In this document: positions 1-12,884 of the stretch, in pieces
How positions within the stretch are numbered: the first letter of the stretch is position 1
How the letters are laid out: each line of letters starts with the position of its first letter
Assembly (NCBI GenBank): GCA_934045075.1
Contig: OW203751.1
Coordinates: 5,157,822-5,221,821, forward strand
Source of the DNA: Yponomeuta sedellus
Lineage: Eukaryota; Arthropoda; Insecta; Lepidoptera; Yponomeutidae
Length of the DNA stretch: 64,000 bases
Reading direction: 5' to 3'
Position numbers and translations under genes: made by a program
Notes under the pieces: model-generated
Databases searched by the model: none
What the model saw: the letters and a program-made list of their open reading frames with translations, nothing else
What the model was told of the DNA's origin: nothing

Positions 1-231
1 AATATGAATATTGATATACATACTTATACTTAAAAATAACATACTTACATAAACCATAACATATAATACATAAAACAATTTATTATAAACATACACAAAC
101 TTACACGTAGTTGTTTTAACACATTTTGTTACGTTTCTAATCTTACGTAAATTATCTAATGTCTTGTTTATTTATAAAGAAAAATGTCACACGCAATCAT
201 AAAGTTAACATAAACTAAACAAACTCACTGC
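1..231. other. AT-rich sequence, nothing recognised
   Basis: No repeat family, RNA gene or coding signal seen. Confidence 0.6.
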
Positions 232-491
232 TGCTGGATGCTGGGTGGTGTCGGCCTGGAGAATAGCACCAACCCAAATTCTTCCCGCGGCTGTCGTGAA
301 AGGCAACCTAAAGACACAAACCGGGGGGTGGGCAGCAGCGCCCCCTGCAGTACAATTCCACCAAACTGCGATCCCCAACCCGCATGCCCAGCGTGGGGAT
401 TATGGGCATTACCCCCCAAAGATGGCACAACCTTGGCGCTCATTAGGGGAGGGCTATGTCCAGCAGTGGACTAATATAGCCTGAAGAAGAA
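232..491 (+). mobile_element. RTE-tailed SINE, copy 1
   Basis: About 260 bp, beginning near GGTGTCGGCCTGGAGAATAG, with a middle that reads GGGGTGGGCAGCAGCGCC and an end in the segment CATTAGGGGAGGGCTATG through CTAATATAGCCTGAAGAAG. The last ~55 bp is the same as the 3' end of the RTE-1 LINE fragments at 3440-3869 and 37964-38230, so this looks like a short element mobilised by that LINE. Other copies are at 21952, 46441 and (minus) 47011. The small open frames across it are by-products. Confidence 0.75.
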
Positions 492-1020
492 TACAAAATT
501 AATCAATTTATCAAATGCTCAAAATGAGTCCCCTCCTGTTGCATACAACCAACCTGCATTCATAGATAGTTTTTGAAATTAAAATAATGTCTTCGTTCAG
601 TAAAATGTTCCATCTACAATATTAAAGGTACTTTCCCTCCATGTGGCATAGCCGTGGGACGCCCTGTATAATCTCGAGGAATCTTGAGAAATTTGACAGA
701 TGTACCAAAAGGTTAAGGGTCCGCTTAAGCCTCCGAAAAATATACCATCAAACAAGGAATAAAAGAAATCATCGCCCATTCCACGCTTGAATGCTTTAGT
801 AATAATCTCGCTCGTTTTATACAGGGTGCTTAGTATTACAGAGGTAATAACAAAGGTTAGCCTTTGTTATTCATTCGCTGGTTACAACAATAATCTTCTA
901 TAATATAAAAATGAATCGCCGAATGTGCTGGTAAGCGCAAATCTCGAGAGCAGCCGAACCGATTTCGCTAATTCTGTTTTTAAGAATATTCCTTGAAGTA
1001 CGAGGATGGTTCTTACGGAA
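492..1020. other. unique-looking sequence, nothing recognised
   Basis: No similarity to the other repeats of the window was noticed and no convincing exon was seen. Confidence 0.5.
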
Positions 1021-1124
1021 AGAAAAAATAAAAATAAAGAATCTACTGTTGGGCGGTACGAACCGCCCAACAGTAGATTCTTTAAAAACCTATTTAGAGT
1101 AGATTCTTTATTTTTATTTTTTCT
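1021..1124. repeat. long palindrome interrupted by a micro-insertion
   Basis: The left arm 1021-1057 (ending in CTACTGTTGGGCGGT) is the reverse complement of the right side once 26 bp are removed, leaving a 4-nt loop. The extra 26 bp are a 15-bp insert (1084-1098) plus a duplicated GTAGATTCTTT (1073-1083 and 1099-1109). It is a perfect 37-bp hairpin that was hit later. Confidence 0.85.
1084..1098 (-). mobile_element. 15-bp remnant insertion of SINE-I 3' tail
   Basis: The inserted AAAAACCTATTTAGA is exactly the reverse complement of the end of SINE-I (TCTAAATAGGTTTTT). It is bounded by the 11-bp direct repeat GTAGATTCTTT on both sides, which is the mark of target-primed insertion with extreme 5' truncation. 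Confidence 0.7.
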
Positions 1125-1449
1125 GTTCGCTGGGTCAGCTAGTTTATAATAAAAACCAAATGTACAAAATACTTTTAGGGGACTAAATAATTAAAAGCAA
1201 CATAACTTTTTAAACTAAAATTTTCGTTGAATTTGTGTCTTGCCTGCTGAGTATTTAATGCTTTGCAGGCGGGTTGTCGGTTACTTTATGTTTCAGTTTT
1301 TTATTTCGGCGTTATAATTAATTTGTACATTTAAACTGGTGTCACATAGATTACACCAAACAAGACGAATCGATCGATATCTTATTTGTCGAAACTTGAC
1401 CTTGTTTACAGAATTGAAAGGGAATATTGAATTAAATCTACTATATCGT
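1125..1449. other. AT-rich sequence, nothing recognised
   Basis: No feature identified. Confidence 0.5.
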
Positions 1450-1530
1450 TAGGCCGTGTCAGAGGCCTTATGGGCGGCCCGATAATTTTTAACAGTAATT
1501 CCCGCCACTGTGGTATAATCCTCGACCAAA
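1450..1530 (+). mobile_element. 5S-SINE A body fragment
   Basis: It carries the GTCAGAGGCCTTATGGGCGG and CCGCCACTGT blocks of the 5S-SINE body, without the 5S head or the 3' end. Confidence 0.7.
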
Positions 1531-1572
1531 AATATTTTCTTGTTTTTTTGATGATATTTAATTTTTTTTTAA

Positions 1573-1645
1573 AACTAATTAGAGGCTACAAATTCCACCT
1601 ATGCCGGGATTCGAACCCGCGAACTCTGGCTATCCGTGCCAGTAT
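1573..1645 (-). mobile_element. SINE-I tRNA-domain fragment
   Basis: Reverse complement of the SINE-I tRNA-like 3' half: GCCGGGATTCGAACCCGC (B-box side) next to AGAGGCTACAAATTCC. Confidence 0.75.
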
Positions 1646-2019
1646 GATATAAAAATAGTATGATATTTAAGTTTTTAGTTTTGGGTTTGTTTTGTAAGTG
1701 TGTATTGTTTTTTTTTTATAGTTAATGTCTCTTCGTCTACTTTTAGTACGTGTTTTGTGAAAATAAATATTTTTATACCAGAAGCATTTCCCAAACACCC
1801 CGTAGTTGAGCCTCGAATAAAATCCTTTTGGAAAGGTTATTGGTTCCGCCGGGGATGAATTATTTATTTTCACTTGAACCCCGTAACGGGTGAGTTATTG
1901 AGCCTTCGGATGCTTTGGTCCCTTCCGACCCTAATTTGGACCTAAATATTTGAACACTTTAATTATTGGCTCCATGGCCATGCATATTTCTCCTCCACTC
2001 CGGTAGGTCTGAGTTATTG
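1646..2019. other. AT-rich sequence, nothing recognised
   Basis: No feature identified. Confidence 0.5.
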
Positions 2020-2357
2020 TACAGTGCTACACAAGAAATAAGTCTCGCGGATGTAACTGCGCAGATGACCAAATTTTGGATGTGCGGAGAGTTGATCGAC
2101 CAATCAGATAATTTAATTTTATGGCGCCTTTGTGCTATTGGTTGAATAAACGTCATCGATGCAGGTGACTATTAGTTTGGCAATATTAGCTCGAGCGAAA
2201 TAGGTAGCGCTACTGCGGCAATCAATTCTGCACCTTAACCGTGTCGGTTAAAGATCATGTTGAATGTACTTAGAGCTTCGGGTACTTTCGTTACACTTCT
2301 TCCTAGTCTGCGCGAACGTAGATTCCCGAAGGGACTTTTATGATGTGTAGTACTGTA
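2020..2357. mobile_element. TIR-A element, copy 1 (338 bp)
   Basis: The ends are inverted repeats: TACAGTGCTACACAAGA on the left and a right end whose complement is TACAGTACTACACATCA. TA at both ends fits the TA target duplication of Tc1/mariner-type elements. It has no coding capacity. A second copy in the opposite orientation, alignable throughout, is at 33111-33456. Confidence 0.75.
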
Positions 2358-2728
2358 CTTCTCTATTTTTTTTTATCTTTACTTATGGTTTAACCACAAA
2401 TTGGTCGGGCCCTTCTCTAGAATGTCACACATTGCATTCACAAAACTGCAGTGAATGTAACGTCATAGAAGTTGTATACCACAATTGTTACTGATGCAAT
2501 GTGCCTTAAAACGACTTCTCTATATTTATGCATTGAATTTTAAGTATAGTCCTTACTTTAAATTCAATGATCTATGTAAGTTTATAATTGTATTTTATCA
2601 GCTTTTTTCTTACAATACCCTTTGCCAATCTCTTCAGCAAGAAAGGTTTCATACAGACACACGCACACACAAAACGCACAACCTATTATTTTTCCTAAGT
2701 GGCTTCTCTCTTTCTGCATGTTTAAATA
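2358..2728. other. sequence without recognised feature
   Basis: A 99-codon open frame crosses this stretch but has no recognisable motif and is probably chance. Confidence 0.5.
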
Positions 2729-2950
2729 TGATATCAACTCTTTGTATGGGGCACGAGTCTCATCCTGCATTGCAGGATAATTAGGCCATACTCCGCCAAT
2801 TCCGGGTTGCTGGAGGATTGTAAGAAAATGGCGGGCCTTACTTTCACAAGTTCGCTCAAATTTTGTTCGCTCAAATCAAATTGAGTTCGCTCAAATCAAG
2901 CCGCCCGTAAGGCCTCTGAAATGGCTTTACAACTGCCGTTATATGACCTT
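2729..2950 (-). mobile_element. 5S-SINE A fragment with internal 12-mer triplication
   Basis: It matches the 3' two thirds of 5S-SINE A on the minus strand. Between the CTTACTT and AAGCCGCCC blocks it carries three copies of GTTCGCTCAAAT that other copies lack. Confidence 0.75.
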
Positions 2951-2951
2951 C

Positions 2952-3117
2952 ACCTCGTGGCATCTTAACTCACATTAAGAGGTTGAAGAGACCAGTCGGA
3001 CGCTGCAGTGCCTGGAACGTTGTTTTCGATGGTGTAAGATAGGCTGGCTCCTAGCGCCTATACAGTCCTGACAGCTTAGTCGGCTTAGCCCACAGTAAAG
3101 ACAAGTCAAGTGGGACT
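2952..3117 (-). mobile_element. SINE-M 3' fragment
   Basis: Matches the 3' third of SINE-M (blocks CGCTGCAGTGCCTGG, CCTGACAGCTTAGTCGG, AGCCCACAG). Complete copies are at 36945, 40438 and 63562. Confidence 0.7.
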
Positions 3118-3425
3118 TCAGCTTATTTTTTATGTAGCCTCGATTGTGTCCTACTGCTGGGCAAAGGCGTCCCCTTTTGCCTTCCACTCCTCCCTGTTCA
3201 TGGCCACGTCTTGCCAGCCTAGCCTGATAAAAAGGTCGTGAGGTCGTCCCGCCATCCCCGCTTGGGTAGACCACGTTTGCAATATCCGTCGCACGGAACC
3301 CACAGATTTTGCCCACCTGTCAGGGCCCATACGGCTTAGGTGGCCCGCCCAATTCCACTTCAGTTTAGCGGTTGCCAGTTCCCAAACTACGCCGAGTCTT
3401 CTCGTCATCCATACCGCAATGGTTG
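3118..3425 (-). pseudogene. RTE-2 LINE: reverse transcriptase C-terminal remnant
   Basis: Read on the minus strand in two or three frames, this resembles the last ~95 residues of an RTE-type endonuclease/reverse transcriptase: a LATAKLKWNWAGHLSRM block followed by ALNREEW-like VAMNREEWKAKGDAFAQQ. In related LINEs the last block reads AQQW; here the W codon is TAG, giving a stop. The conserved order is broken by frame changes after RWAK, so it is a dead, 5'-truncated copy. It lies head-to-head with the RTE-1 fragment that starts 15 bp away. No catalytic residues remain. Confidence 0.75.
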
Positions 3426-3439
3426 AAAACGAAACTTTC

Positions 3440-3875
3440 CAATCACTGCGTTTTACCTGTCATAATCTACGGAGCCGAGACGTGGACACTCACGAAAGGG
3501 TTGGTCAACCAGTTTAAAGGCGCTTAGCGAGCTATGGAGAGAGTTGTGGTCCAAGTTTCTCTGGAGGACAGGATTCGTAACGAATGCATCCGACAGAGAA
3601 CCAAAGTTATCGATATAGGTCAGAGAATTAGCAAGCTGCAGTGGCAGTGGGCTGGCCATATGTCGCGAAGAACCGAAAACCGTTGGAGTAAACGTGTTCT
3701 TGAGTGGAGACCGCGAGTCGGCAAACGTGGTGTAGGACGCCCTCCAACCAGGTGGAATGACGATCTACGAAAAACTGCAGGCAGATACTGGTGGCAGCAA
3801 GCTGAAGACAGGGCGCTATGGCGCTCATTAGGGGAGGGCTATGTTCAGCAGTGGACTAGCATAGCCTGATGAAGA
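3440..3875 (+). pseudogene. RTE-1 LINE: reverse transcriptase C-terminal remnant
   Basis: In one frame it reads VIIYGAETWTLTKG, then an in-frame TAG at 3525, then RAMERVVVQVSLEDRIRN, ISKLQWQWAGHMSRR, RVLEWRPRVGKRGVGRPP and finally RSLGEGYVQQWTSIA with its stop at 3867. These blocks are the conserved region after the thumb of insect RTE-type reverse transcriptases; the endonuclease and catalytic palm are absent. The 3' end then continues TAGCCTGATGAAGACGATG. It is a 5'-truncated, inactivated LINE copy. The same tail is used by the RTE-tailed SINEs. Confidence 0.85.
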
Positions 3876-3962
3876 CGATGATGAGGATTAGCGGTTGCTG
3901 CTTCAATATCAAAGCCTTCTTATAATAACGTTTTATCCTTAGATACTTGACGTTATAGTGTA

Positions 3963-4190
3963 AAAGGTACTCGGGGCTGCAAGTGATGCAAATTACTTCA
4001 GCCAGATGTTGCTACCTGTACGCAATACAGAGAGTACGAGTATTGTAAAGAGGTTCGAAATTACACTGATGTCGGTGGTCGCCCATTAGCTCAGTTGGGA
4101 GAGCGCTGGCACGGTTAGCCAGAGGTCGCGGGTTCGAGTCCCGGCATGGGTGGAGTTTTTAGCCTCTATGTAGGTTTTTAAAAAGTGTAC
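3963..4190 (+). mobile_element. SINE-I, nearly complete copy
   Basis: It shows the usual order of SINE-I: GGTACTCGGGGCTGCAAG, an AGAGGTTCGAAATT block, a tRNA-like domain (A-box TAGCTCAGTTGGGAGAGCG, B-box GGTTCGAGTCCC at ~4130), then TTTTTAGCCTCT and a T-rich end. The tRNA-like cloverleaf has a mismatch in the T stem and C instead of U33 in the anticodon loop, so it is a retroposon domain and not a tRNA gene. Confidence 0.8.
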
Positions 4191-4439
4191 GTGTACGTAC
4201 GTAGCATATCGAACTGACACTCAAGCATTCAAGTGGCTGTGAGGCTGAGGCCAGTGCGCTGAACATATCTTTGATACAACCCGCAAAATTACCGGCAAAA
4301 CGTATTCATAAAATGAAGCATAGCTGTAAACAAAGGTTGGCTGTGGTCGGGACATGAATTATTCAGCGGCAGGAGACGCTATGAAAACGCGCCTGTAAAA
4401 GAGCTTTGGTTAAATGTTTTGAAAATATTAATACAGTGT
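4191..4439. other. sequence without recognised feature
   Basis: Nothing identified. Confidence 0.5.
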
Positions 4440-4520
4440 CAGAAGCTATGGCAGCAGGGGCGATAGATCACTCGCTTCTCGTTCGCGAGGTAGTGGGTTC
4501 GAATACCGGCATATATTGTA
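4440..4520 (+). mobile_element. possible tRNA-like SINE fragment
   Basis: GGTTCGAATACCGGCA resembles a B box and follows an arm-like CGCTTCTCGTTCGCGAGG hairpin. No second copy was found in the window, so the call is weak. Confidence 0.3.
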
Positions 4521-4527
4521 ACGATAG

Positions 4528-4730
4528 TTACAGTAATAGACAAAAATGTGTTTAGTACACTTTGTGCCAAAAGGGCTACTCTAACATAAACGATTATTTA
4601 GGGGACAATGATGTCTGGAACAAAAGCCAGTTCAATGCATGAGTTCTATGTTTTAAAATAATTATGTAAACTCTGTTAAGCCGCAGTTTCTGCGCTACTT
4701 TGAATAAAACCTTTTCATTTCATTTCGATA
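4528..4730 (+). pseudogene. J1 LINE: reverse transcriptase end and 3' UTR
   Basis: A short frame reads YTLCQKGYSNINDYLGD, related to KHTLGQKGYYKVKDYYDD of the better copy at 46774. It is followed by the family's 3' UTR (AATAATTATGTAAACTCTG, GCCGCAGTTTCTGCGCTAC) and a TTTCATTTCATTTC tail. This copy has an intact AATAATTATG site, which is the empty-site counterpart of the insertion at 47011. Confidence 0.7.
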
Positions 4731-4756
4731 CTTCTTTATAACGACTGCCAATACGG

Positions 4757-4966
4757 CTGTCATGTAATGGCAGTCGTTAAGCCATGTCAGAGGCCTTATG
4801 GGCGGCGTGGTAAGTTCTGACAGTAAAGCCTGCCACTATCTTATAATCCTCCGCCAACCCGGACTTGGCCCACGTTGTGGAGTATGACCTAACCTTCCTG
4901 CGATGCAGGAAGAGACCCGTGCCCCAGCAGTGGGGACATACAAGGGTTGATAACGAATCCTACATC
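4757..4966 (+). mobile_element. 5S-SINE A, 5'-truncated
   Basis: Begins in the body (GTCATGTAATGGCAGTCG) and runs to the standard end GACATACAAGGGTTGATAACG. Confidence 0.85.
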
Positions 4967-4967
4967 T

Positions 4968-5032
4968 GTATCCCAGAGAGGTAAGCCGAGACCTGGGACT
5001 GCAACTTGCTACGATCTTGACAGATCACCAAT
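4968..5032 (-). pseudogene. RTE-3 LINE 3' scrap
   Basis: Short match to the very end of RTE-3 (CTGTATCCCAGAGAGGTA ... CGATCTTGACAGATCACC), which is better preserved at 29944-30240. Confidence 0.6.
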
Positions 5033-5280
5033 ATTAGGTACATATTTTAATATTACTTTAAAATCTATAAGACCGGAGGTTTAGCCGTCTTTTTGTTACT
5101 TATATCCAGATAAACAGATAAGTGGTGTAATTATAGCGACTTCCCTGTCGCCATAGAGCCATCGGATTTTGCAATTTCCAATTTCCATTTCTACGTGCAG
5201 TCACAAAGTTTTATGTCCGAAGATGTATTGGACTGAAACAGATGCATGAATTTTGAAACAATGTTTCTTTTCCCTCCTTC
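5033..5280. other. sequence without recognised feature
   Basis: Nothing identified. Confidence 0.5.
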
Positions 5281-5787
5281 AGTAACCTTCCGCGAAATTG
5301 TAGTAGCAATACCACACGCTAACGTGAAAGAAAACCACGTACAGTCTATTTATTCTTACCTGTCCAATTTAGTAAACAAGATTCTAACCTTAAAATTGAG
5401 ATTAGGTGCCTAAACTAGACATTTTCTCGCAAATTGATGAACTATCATGAACTATGTTTATAAAATTGGCAGCGTGTTATCTAAAAGAGTGTTCCAAGTT
5501 ACTTCATTTATGGAAATATGGCAGTTTTGGACTAAAAAGTTACAGTTTAAGGGTAGAATCTTGTTTACTAAATTGGACAAGTAAGAATAAATAGACTGTA
5601 AGGAAACCCGCAGTTTGGTTGGCTCTGCACGTATTGTCTTGTCTTCCTTGTGGGTTAGGCCGACTAAACTGACAGGAGGTGTAAGTGCTGGCCAAGACTA
5701 CTCCATCTAAAAAACAATGTCCCCGTGGTCCCTCCTACCACCGAATGTGGGTGAAGTGCCACTGAACGCTGGACAAATCCTCTCATT
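5281..5787 (+). mobile_element. SINE-M, interrupted by TIR-B
   Basis: The left part carries GCAATACCACACGCTAACG, the right part AGGAAACCCGCAGTTTGG and the family's 3' third to about 5787. The 261-bp TIR-B element sits between them in the core; removing it restores the usual order. The tRNA-like head is missing. Confidence 0.8.
5340..5600. mobile_element. TIR-B element, copy 1 (261 bp)
   Basis: Inverted ends of about 45 bp start TACAGTCTATTTATTC; the right end is the complement with one or two changes. TA at both ends is the likely target duplication. A near-identical copy lies at 23388-23653. It has no coding capacity and is probably a Tc1/mariner-type MITE. Confidence 0.85.
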
Positions 5788-6083
5788 TCATATCAACCCT
5801 TGTATGTCCCCACTGCTGGGGCACGGGTATCTTTCTGCATCGTAGGAAGGTAGGCCATAATCCACCACGGGGCCAAGTCCGGGTTGGTGGAGGATAGTAA
5901 GACAGTGGCGGGCCTCACTCTCAGTAGTTATCAAGCCCATAAGGCCTGACATGGCCTAACGTCTGCTATTACGAGACAGTCACGGGACGGTCACCCATCC
6001 TGCACCAGACCGAGCCTGTTGTTGGTTAACTTAAGTGATTGATTCCAATGACTCGGTTCGACTAGGCCACTAGCGCTTCATCT
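5788..6083 (-). mobile_element. 5S-SINE A with internal deletion
   Basis: Minus-strand copy with 3' end ATATCAACCCTTGTATGTCC at its left and the 5S-like head (GTCACCCATCCTGCACC, CACTAGCGCTT) at its right. The central block around CTTGCGAAGCACGG is deleted. Confidence 0.85.
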
Positions 6084-7221
6084 CATTAAGTGAAAATGAA
6101 ATGAAAAATGTTTATTGAGCAGAATAAAACAAAACAATGTATAAAGTAACTCTGAACCCCAAACTTAATTAAATTGTGTCTTGGGGCACAGTTCTCCATT
6201 CGGGTTGAACTTAAATGTATCACAGCATAGTAATTGTTCCGTAATAAAATAAAAATTAACGTAAATTACATACAGCAAGACTATGATATAGCTCAACTAT
6301 ATTTAAAATTAAACAAACCAACATATTACATAGTATAAAATATTACGTAGATGCAAAGGCCAAGCCCTCTGCAAATGTTCAGTCCTGTGACATAACTGGC
6401 TTCGAAGACGGAGTAAGGTCGGAAAGCGCTCCAATAGGTTCGTATAAATAAACTTGGCCTGGCGCACTCTGTGTGCTTTGATTGGACAAGAGCGGTGCGG
6501 TGGGCTAGACAGACCGACCGACTAGAATATTTAGTAGAGAGCTGTCCCAAATTAAGGCGGTACGCGGCGCTAACGCCACGAATGTGCTTGTTTAATAATA
6601 CGTTTTTTCAAAAAGTGAAAATAATAAATACTAGATGAAAACCCGGCTTCGCTCGGGTGAAATGTAACTCATAATACACATCTAAGTACATACAAAATAT
6701 AGGTAGATATTTCTGTAATCATCGGTTCTCAAGGAATATTAAAGGTAAGCAACGCATAGATTCGTATAGCTTCGTTCATTGCGTTTAATGAATATAGTAA
6801 ATAAAAACTGCAAAAGATTTTACACAAATAATTTTTATTTTAAATAATCATTCAAAAACATAAATTAACAAAACATGTAACTTTTAAGGTCTCAGTCACT
6901 CAGTCTTTCTCTCTACTTTGCAGTCACCAAATGCAAGGAGATTCGGCTGTTAACAAAATGATATAGGTATCATCAAACAAAAGACCAAACAAAGACAGAC
7001 ACGGCCAATGGAAGATTTTATGAAATACTTACTTACGATTTTCGGCATAATGTGTGTAATCCAAACAAAGTAAATCACTATTACTAAACCTAATTGACAT
7101 TTGAACGGAAACTTTTATGGTTATGGTTAGTTTCTTTTTTCTATGGTTGTTATAGCAATCGGCCAATCTCAGGTTTAAAGAAAAAACACATAGGCACCTA
7201 ACAAAGAGTATATCACAAAAA
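6084..7221. other. 1.1 kb of AT-rich sequence, old repeat scraps
   Basis: 6084-6130 looks like a reversed retroelement tail (AATGAAATGAAAAATG). GAAAACCCGGCTTCGCTCGG near 6636 resembles scraps common in lepidopteran repeats. No gene recognised. Confidence 0.4.
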
Positions 7222-7426
7222 CAATAAAAAATTAAAACCGACTTCTGTACAGGCTTTAAAAACGCAGAAATAATTAAAAAGAATATGTTTAAAATTCGTA
7301 TATATCAAGGTATTGTAAAAGTATATCTTGAAATCGGTGCCAAGTTCCAGACCAGCACATATATTTTGGCCACCGACTCCAAGATATCCTTATAGTGTAC
7401 AGAAGTCGGTTTCAATTTTTTATTTA
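7222..7426. mobile_element. short inverted-repeat element
   Basis: TTAAAACCGACTTCTGTAC at 7232-7250 and GTACAGAAGTCGGTTTCAA at 7398-7416 are inverted copies extending into AT-rich flanks (about 28-bp arms). This gives a ~200-bp MITE-like unit of unknown family. Confidence 0.55.
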
Positions 7427-7519
7427 AAGTTTTTTATTTCACAATTTTTAGAGAATAGTCAATGTGACTTTAATAATAATAATAACCACGACAGTAAAAT
7501 TGTGTATTTTGACTTAAAT

Positions 7520-8095
7520 TCTGCTTTATAGGCGCAACGGTACCTTATATCTAGGTGTTATTGGGCTATTTTACATCCGACTTAATTCTCCTAGTATAGC
7601 AAGTGATAATGAAAGTTTGTACACATTTCACCTTTAATTCCGGATTTCTAGGTGCAACGGTGCCCTAGATCTGGGCAATCTTGAGCTGGTCATCATCAGA
7701 CTTCCAAATCTTCGGGTAAAGAAAGTGACAAAGAAATTAAATACTTAAGTGAAAACGGCAAATTTCTATCCAGATAGAAGCTTAAAATCTCTCAAGAACG
7801 ACATTCGAGCTGATGATCTTGGGAATCTGACTCTTAATATTCCTAGTGTAGCAAGTGATAATGAAACTATGCATTTTAACTTTAATTCCGGGCTTCTAGG
7901 TGCAACGGTGCCCTAGATCTGGGTGTGCTTGAGCTGGTCATCATCATACTTCCAAATCTTCGGCTGAAGAAAGTGACAATGGAATTAAATACTTAAGTGA
8001 AAACCCCATATTTCTATGTACAATAGAAGCTTAGAACCTCTCAAGAACGACATTCGAGCTGATGATCTTCGTAATAATGTCCACCACACACCTGA
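7520..8095 (+). repeat. tandem repeat, 248-bp period, about 2.3 copies
   Basis: GGTGCAACGGTGCCCTAG occurs at 7651 and 7899, and both are followed by matching blocks (GAGCTGGTCATCATCA, AAAGAAAGTGACAA, CTCTCAAGAACGACATTC). A partial unit starts at 7531 with GGCGCAACGGTACC. Units differ by scattered substitutions, so it is not recent. Confidence 0.8.
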
Positions 8096-8934
8096 GAATG
8101 AGTTACTAAATGAAAGTATTTGATGAAGAAAGTGTTTGTAACATCAAAACTTAACTTATATTTTGCCTTAAAATTTGTAGTTCCCAATTTTCATCTCTGA
8201 AAGACTTCATCAGAATATCACCAGGTTGCCCTGGGACAATTTTTACCTTTTATTTTTCCTGAAACATGCATATTACTAATGGATGGGCTTCATTACGCCT
8301 TATTTGCTGTTTTGTTCTCCATCTCTGAACGTCATCATCAGATCTTCACCAAATTAAAACGGCACCAATGGGACGCTACACAAAGTCGAACAATAAAAAG
8401 TATCCAAATCGGTTAAGATTTGACGAAGATATACGAAAACAAAGTAAAAAAATATGTAACATACGCGTCGAATTGATAACCTGTTCCTTTTCCTTTTTTG
8501 AAGTCTGTTATAAAGGTGTCAAACGTTTCGCGAAATGTCAACGAAAATCATGTAACCACACAGAACAACTAAATGATTCCAGCAGGACGTTTCATTTTAC
8601 ACAATCACATAAGTCACACACAGTTCTTTGTGATGGATACTTTTTTGGCGCGACGCACTTGCGATGTATTGATTGTTGGTGCAATTGTTCTGTGGTTGAT
8701 TGGCAAGGCGTATCTAAGATGGCGACTGCGGTTTGTTTGTCAGTGCCATTAGAATTTAACGAAAATTTCGATAATCCGAATTTTACGGATATATGTTGTC
8801 GACTCGAAATCAATATTTTTTTATGTTTTGTTATTCATGTTAGGTTTCGATCGAGTCTACGGTACCCCTTCACGAAATTATTAATATAGATTAACAACTG
8901 TGACAACTGTGCTTGTTGTTAGCTTAACTATTGA
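8096..8934. other. repeat-derived sequence before the microsatellite
   Basis: ATCTCTGAACGTCATCATC, GCACCAATGGGACGCTACAC and GCGTCGAATTGATAACCT resemble blocks common in lepidopteran dispersed repeats (from general knowledge, not checked). A 173-codon open frame at 8368-8889 crosses these blocks and is not credible as a gene. Confidence 0.4.
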
Positions 8935-11823
<2,889 letters not shown>

Positions 11824-12001
11824 GAACACTATATTGTACATAAAAATGGAAATTACACAGATATTTCCTAACCTAAGAGTACAGACGGTACAGTTAAGTT
11901 TGTTGAAATAAATAAAGATTAAATTAACTATTTTTTTAATCTACAAAACCTACAGAACTTTAAACGATTTCCCCTAAAACGAATTTTATTCGCTCTCTTT
12001 T
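11824..12001. other. AT-rich flank, probable LINE 3' end on the minus strand
   Basis: Minus-strand GTACAATATAGTGTTCTC resembles a LINE polyadenylation region. No ORF. Confidence 0.35.
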
Positions 12002-12125
12002 TTATTTAAATTCCAAAAATTTTAGGCTGGCTGGAAGAAATTTGTGTTGAAATAAGCCCACCTTTGTACTAATTATTATCACATTGTATGTTATTTATTG
12101 TGCAATAAAGTGTAAAAAACAAACG
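12002..12125 (+). mobile_element. LINE 3' UTR fragment
   Basis: GGCTGGCTGGAAGAAATTTG ... ATTGTGCAATAAAGTG matches, in the opposite orientation, 16262-16400. The AATAAA-containing end suggests a LINE 3' terminus. Confidence 0.6.
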
Positions 12126-12310
12126 AACGATTTTGGCAAATGTGCTTTAAAGCCCTCCCTTCTTAGACTTAGGTTCTTGTCAGTAGGTTCCGAAAGATAA
12201 AGATAGGATAAGATAAAAAAATAAAACTATCTTAAAGAGCCACCATATTTAATAAAATTGATATTATTTACTTTTGCCAAAGACACGTTATAAAAGAAGA
12301 ATAGTATCAA

Positions 12311-12415
12311 TCCGTTGTATTTCCCCACTGCCGGGGCACGGGACTCTTTCTGTATCGCAGTAAGGTTAGGCCGCCACCACGGGGGCCAGTTCCGGGTTGG
12401 TATAAAAGATTTTTT
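12311..12415 (-). mobile_element. 5S-SINE A 3' fragment
   Basis: Minus-strand match to the last ~100 bp (CCCCACTGCCGGGGCACG, CCACCACGGGGGCCAG). Confidence 0.75.
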
Positions 12416-12884
12416 TTCAGTTGCTTCTGCTATTAGTCGCCAGACTTTAATTAGATTGTTTTAAAGATTGAATAGCGTTTGAGAGGTCACATCACTGCCG
12501 GCAACTCCTTCATGCGTCAAGCACTTGAGGCCTCTTGAGTCTTGGAGGCATAAAAGAAAATATGTTTTTTAATACGGCGCTAGTTAGCTGCGCATAGTGC
12601 CTTAACCCAAGAAAGGCAAGAAGGTAAGGAGTGAAGAAATCTCTGTCCGTCTTACAGGGAGCCTGCAAACATTTACAGATCTTATTTGCCGTTTGCTAAC
12701 CAGTTAAGATCACATATGACATATGGATGTGAAACTTGGGCTTTGACAAAAAATCAAAGAGAAAAACTTGCAAAATATCAACGAGCCATGGAAAGGAGTA
12801 TACTGGGGCTGAAGCTAAAAGATAGAGTCAGCAATATAGATATCAGACGCGAAACTAAACTAAGAGAAATCCTAACACATATTG

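Noticed and set aside
4081..4153. tRNA gene in the SINE-I domain.
   Set aside because: T-stem mismatch, C at position 33, and many dispersed copies with the same flanking blocks: a SINE domain.
8368..8889. 173-codon plus frame beginning MGRYTKSNNKKYPNRL.
   Set aside because: Its first part is dispersed-repeat sequence and the rest shows no domain; no splice or promoter context.
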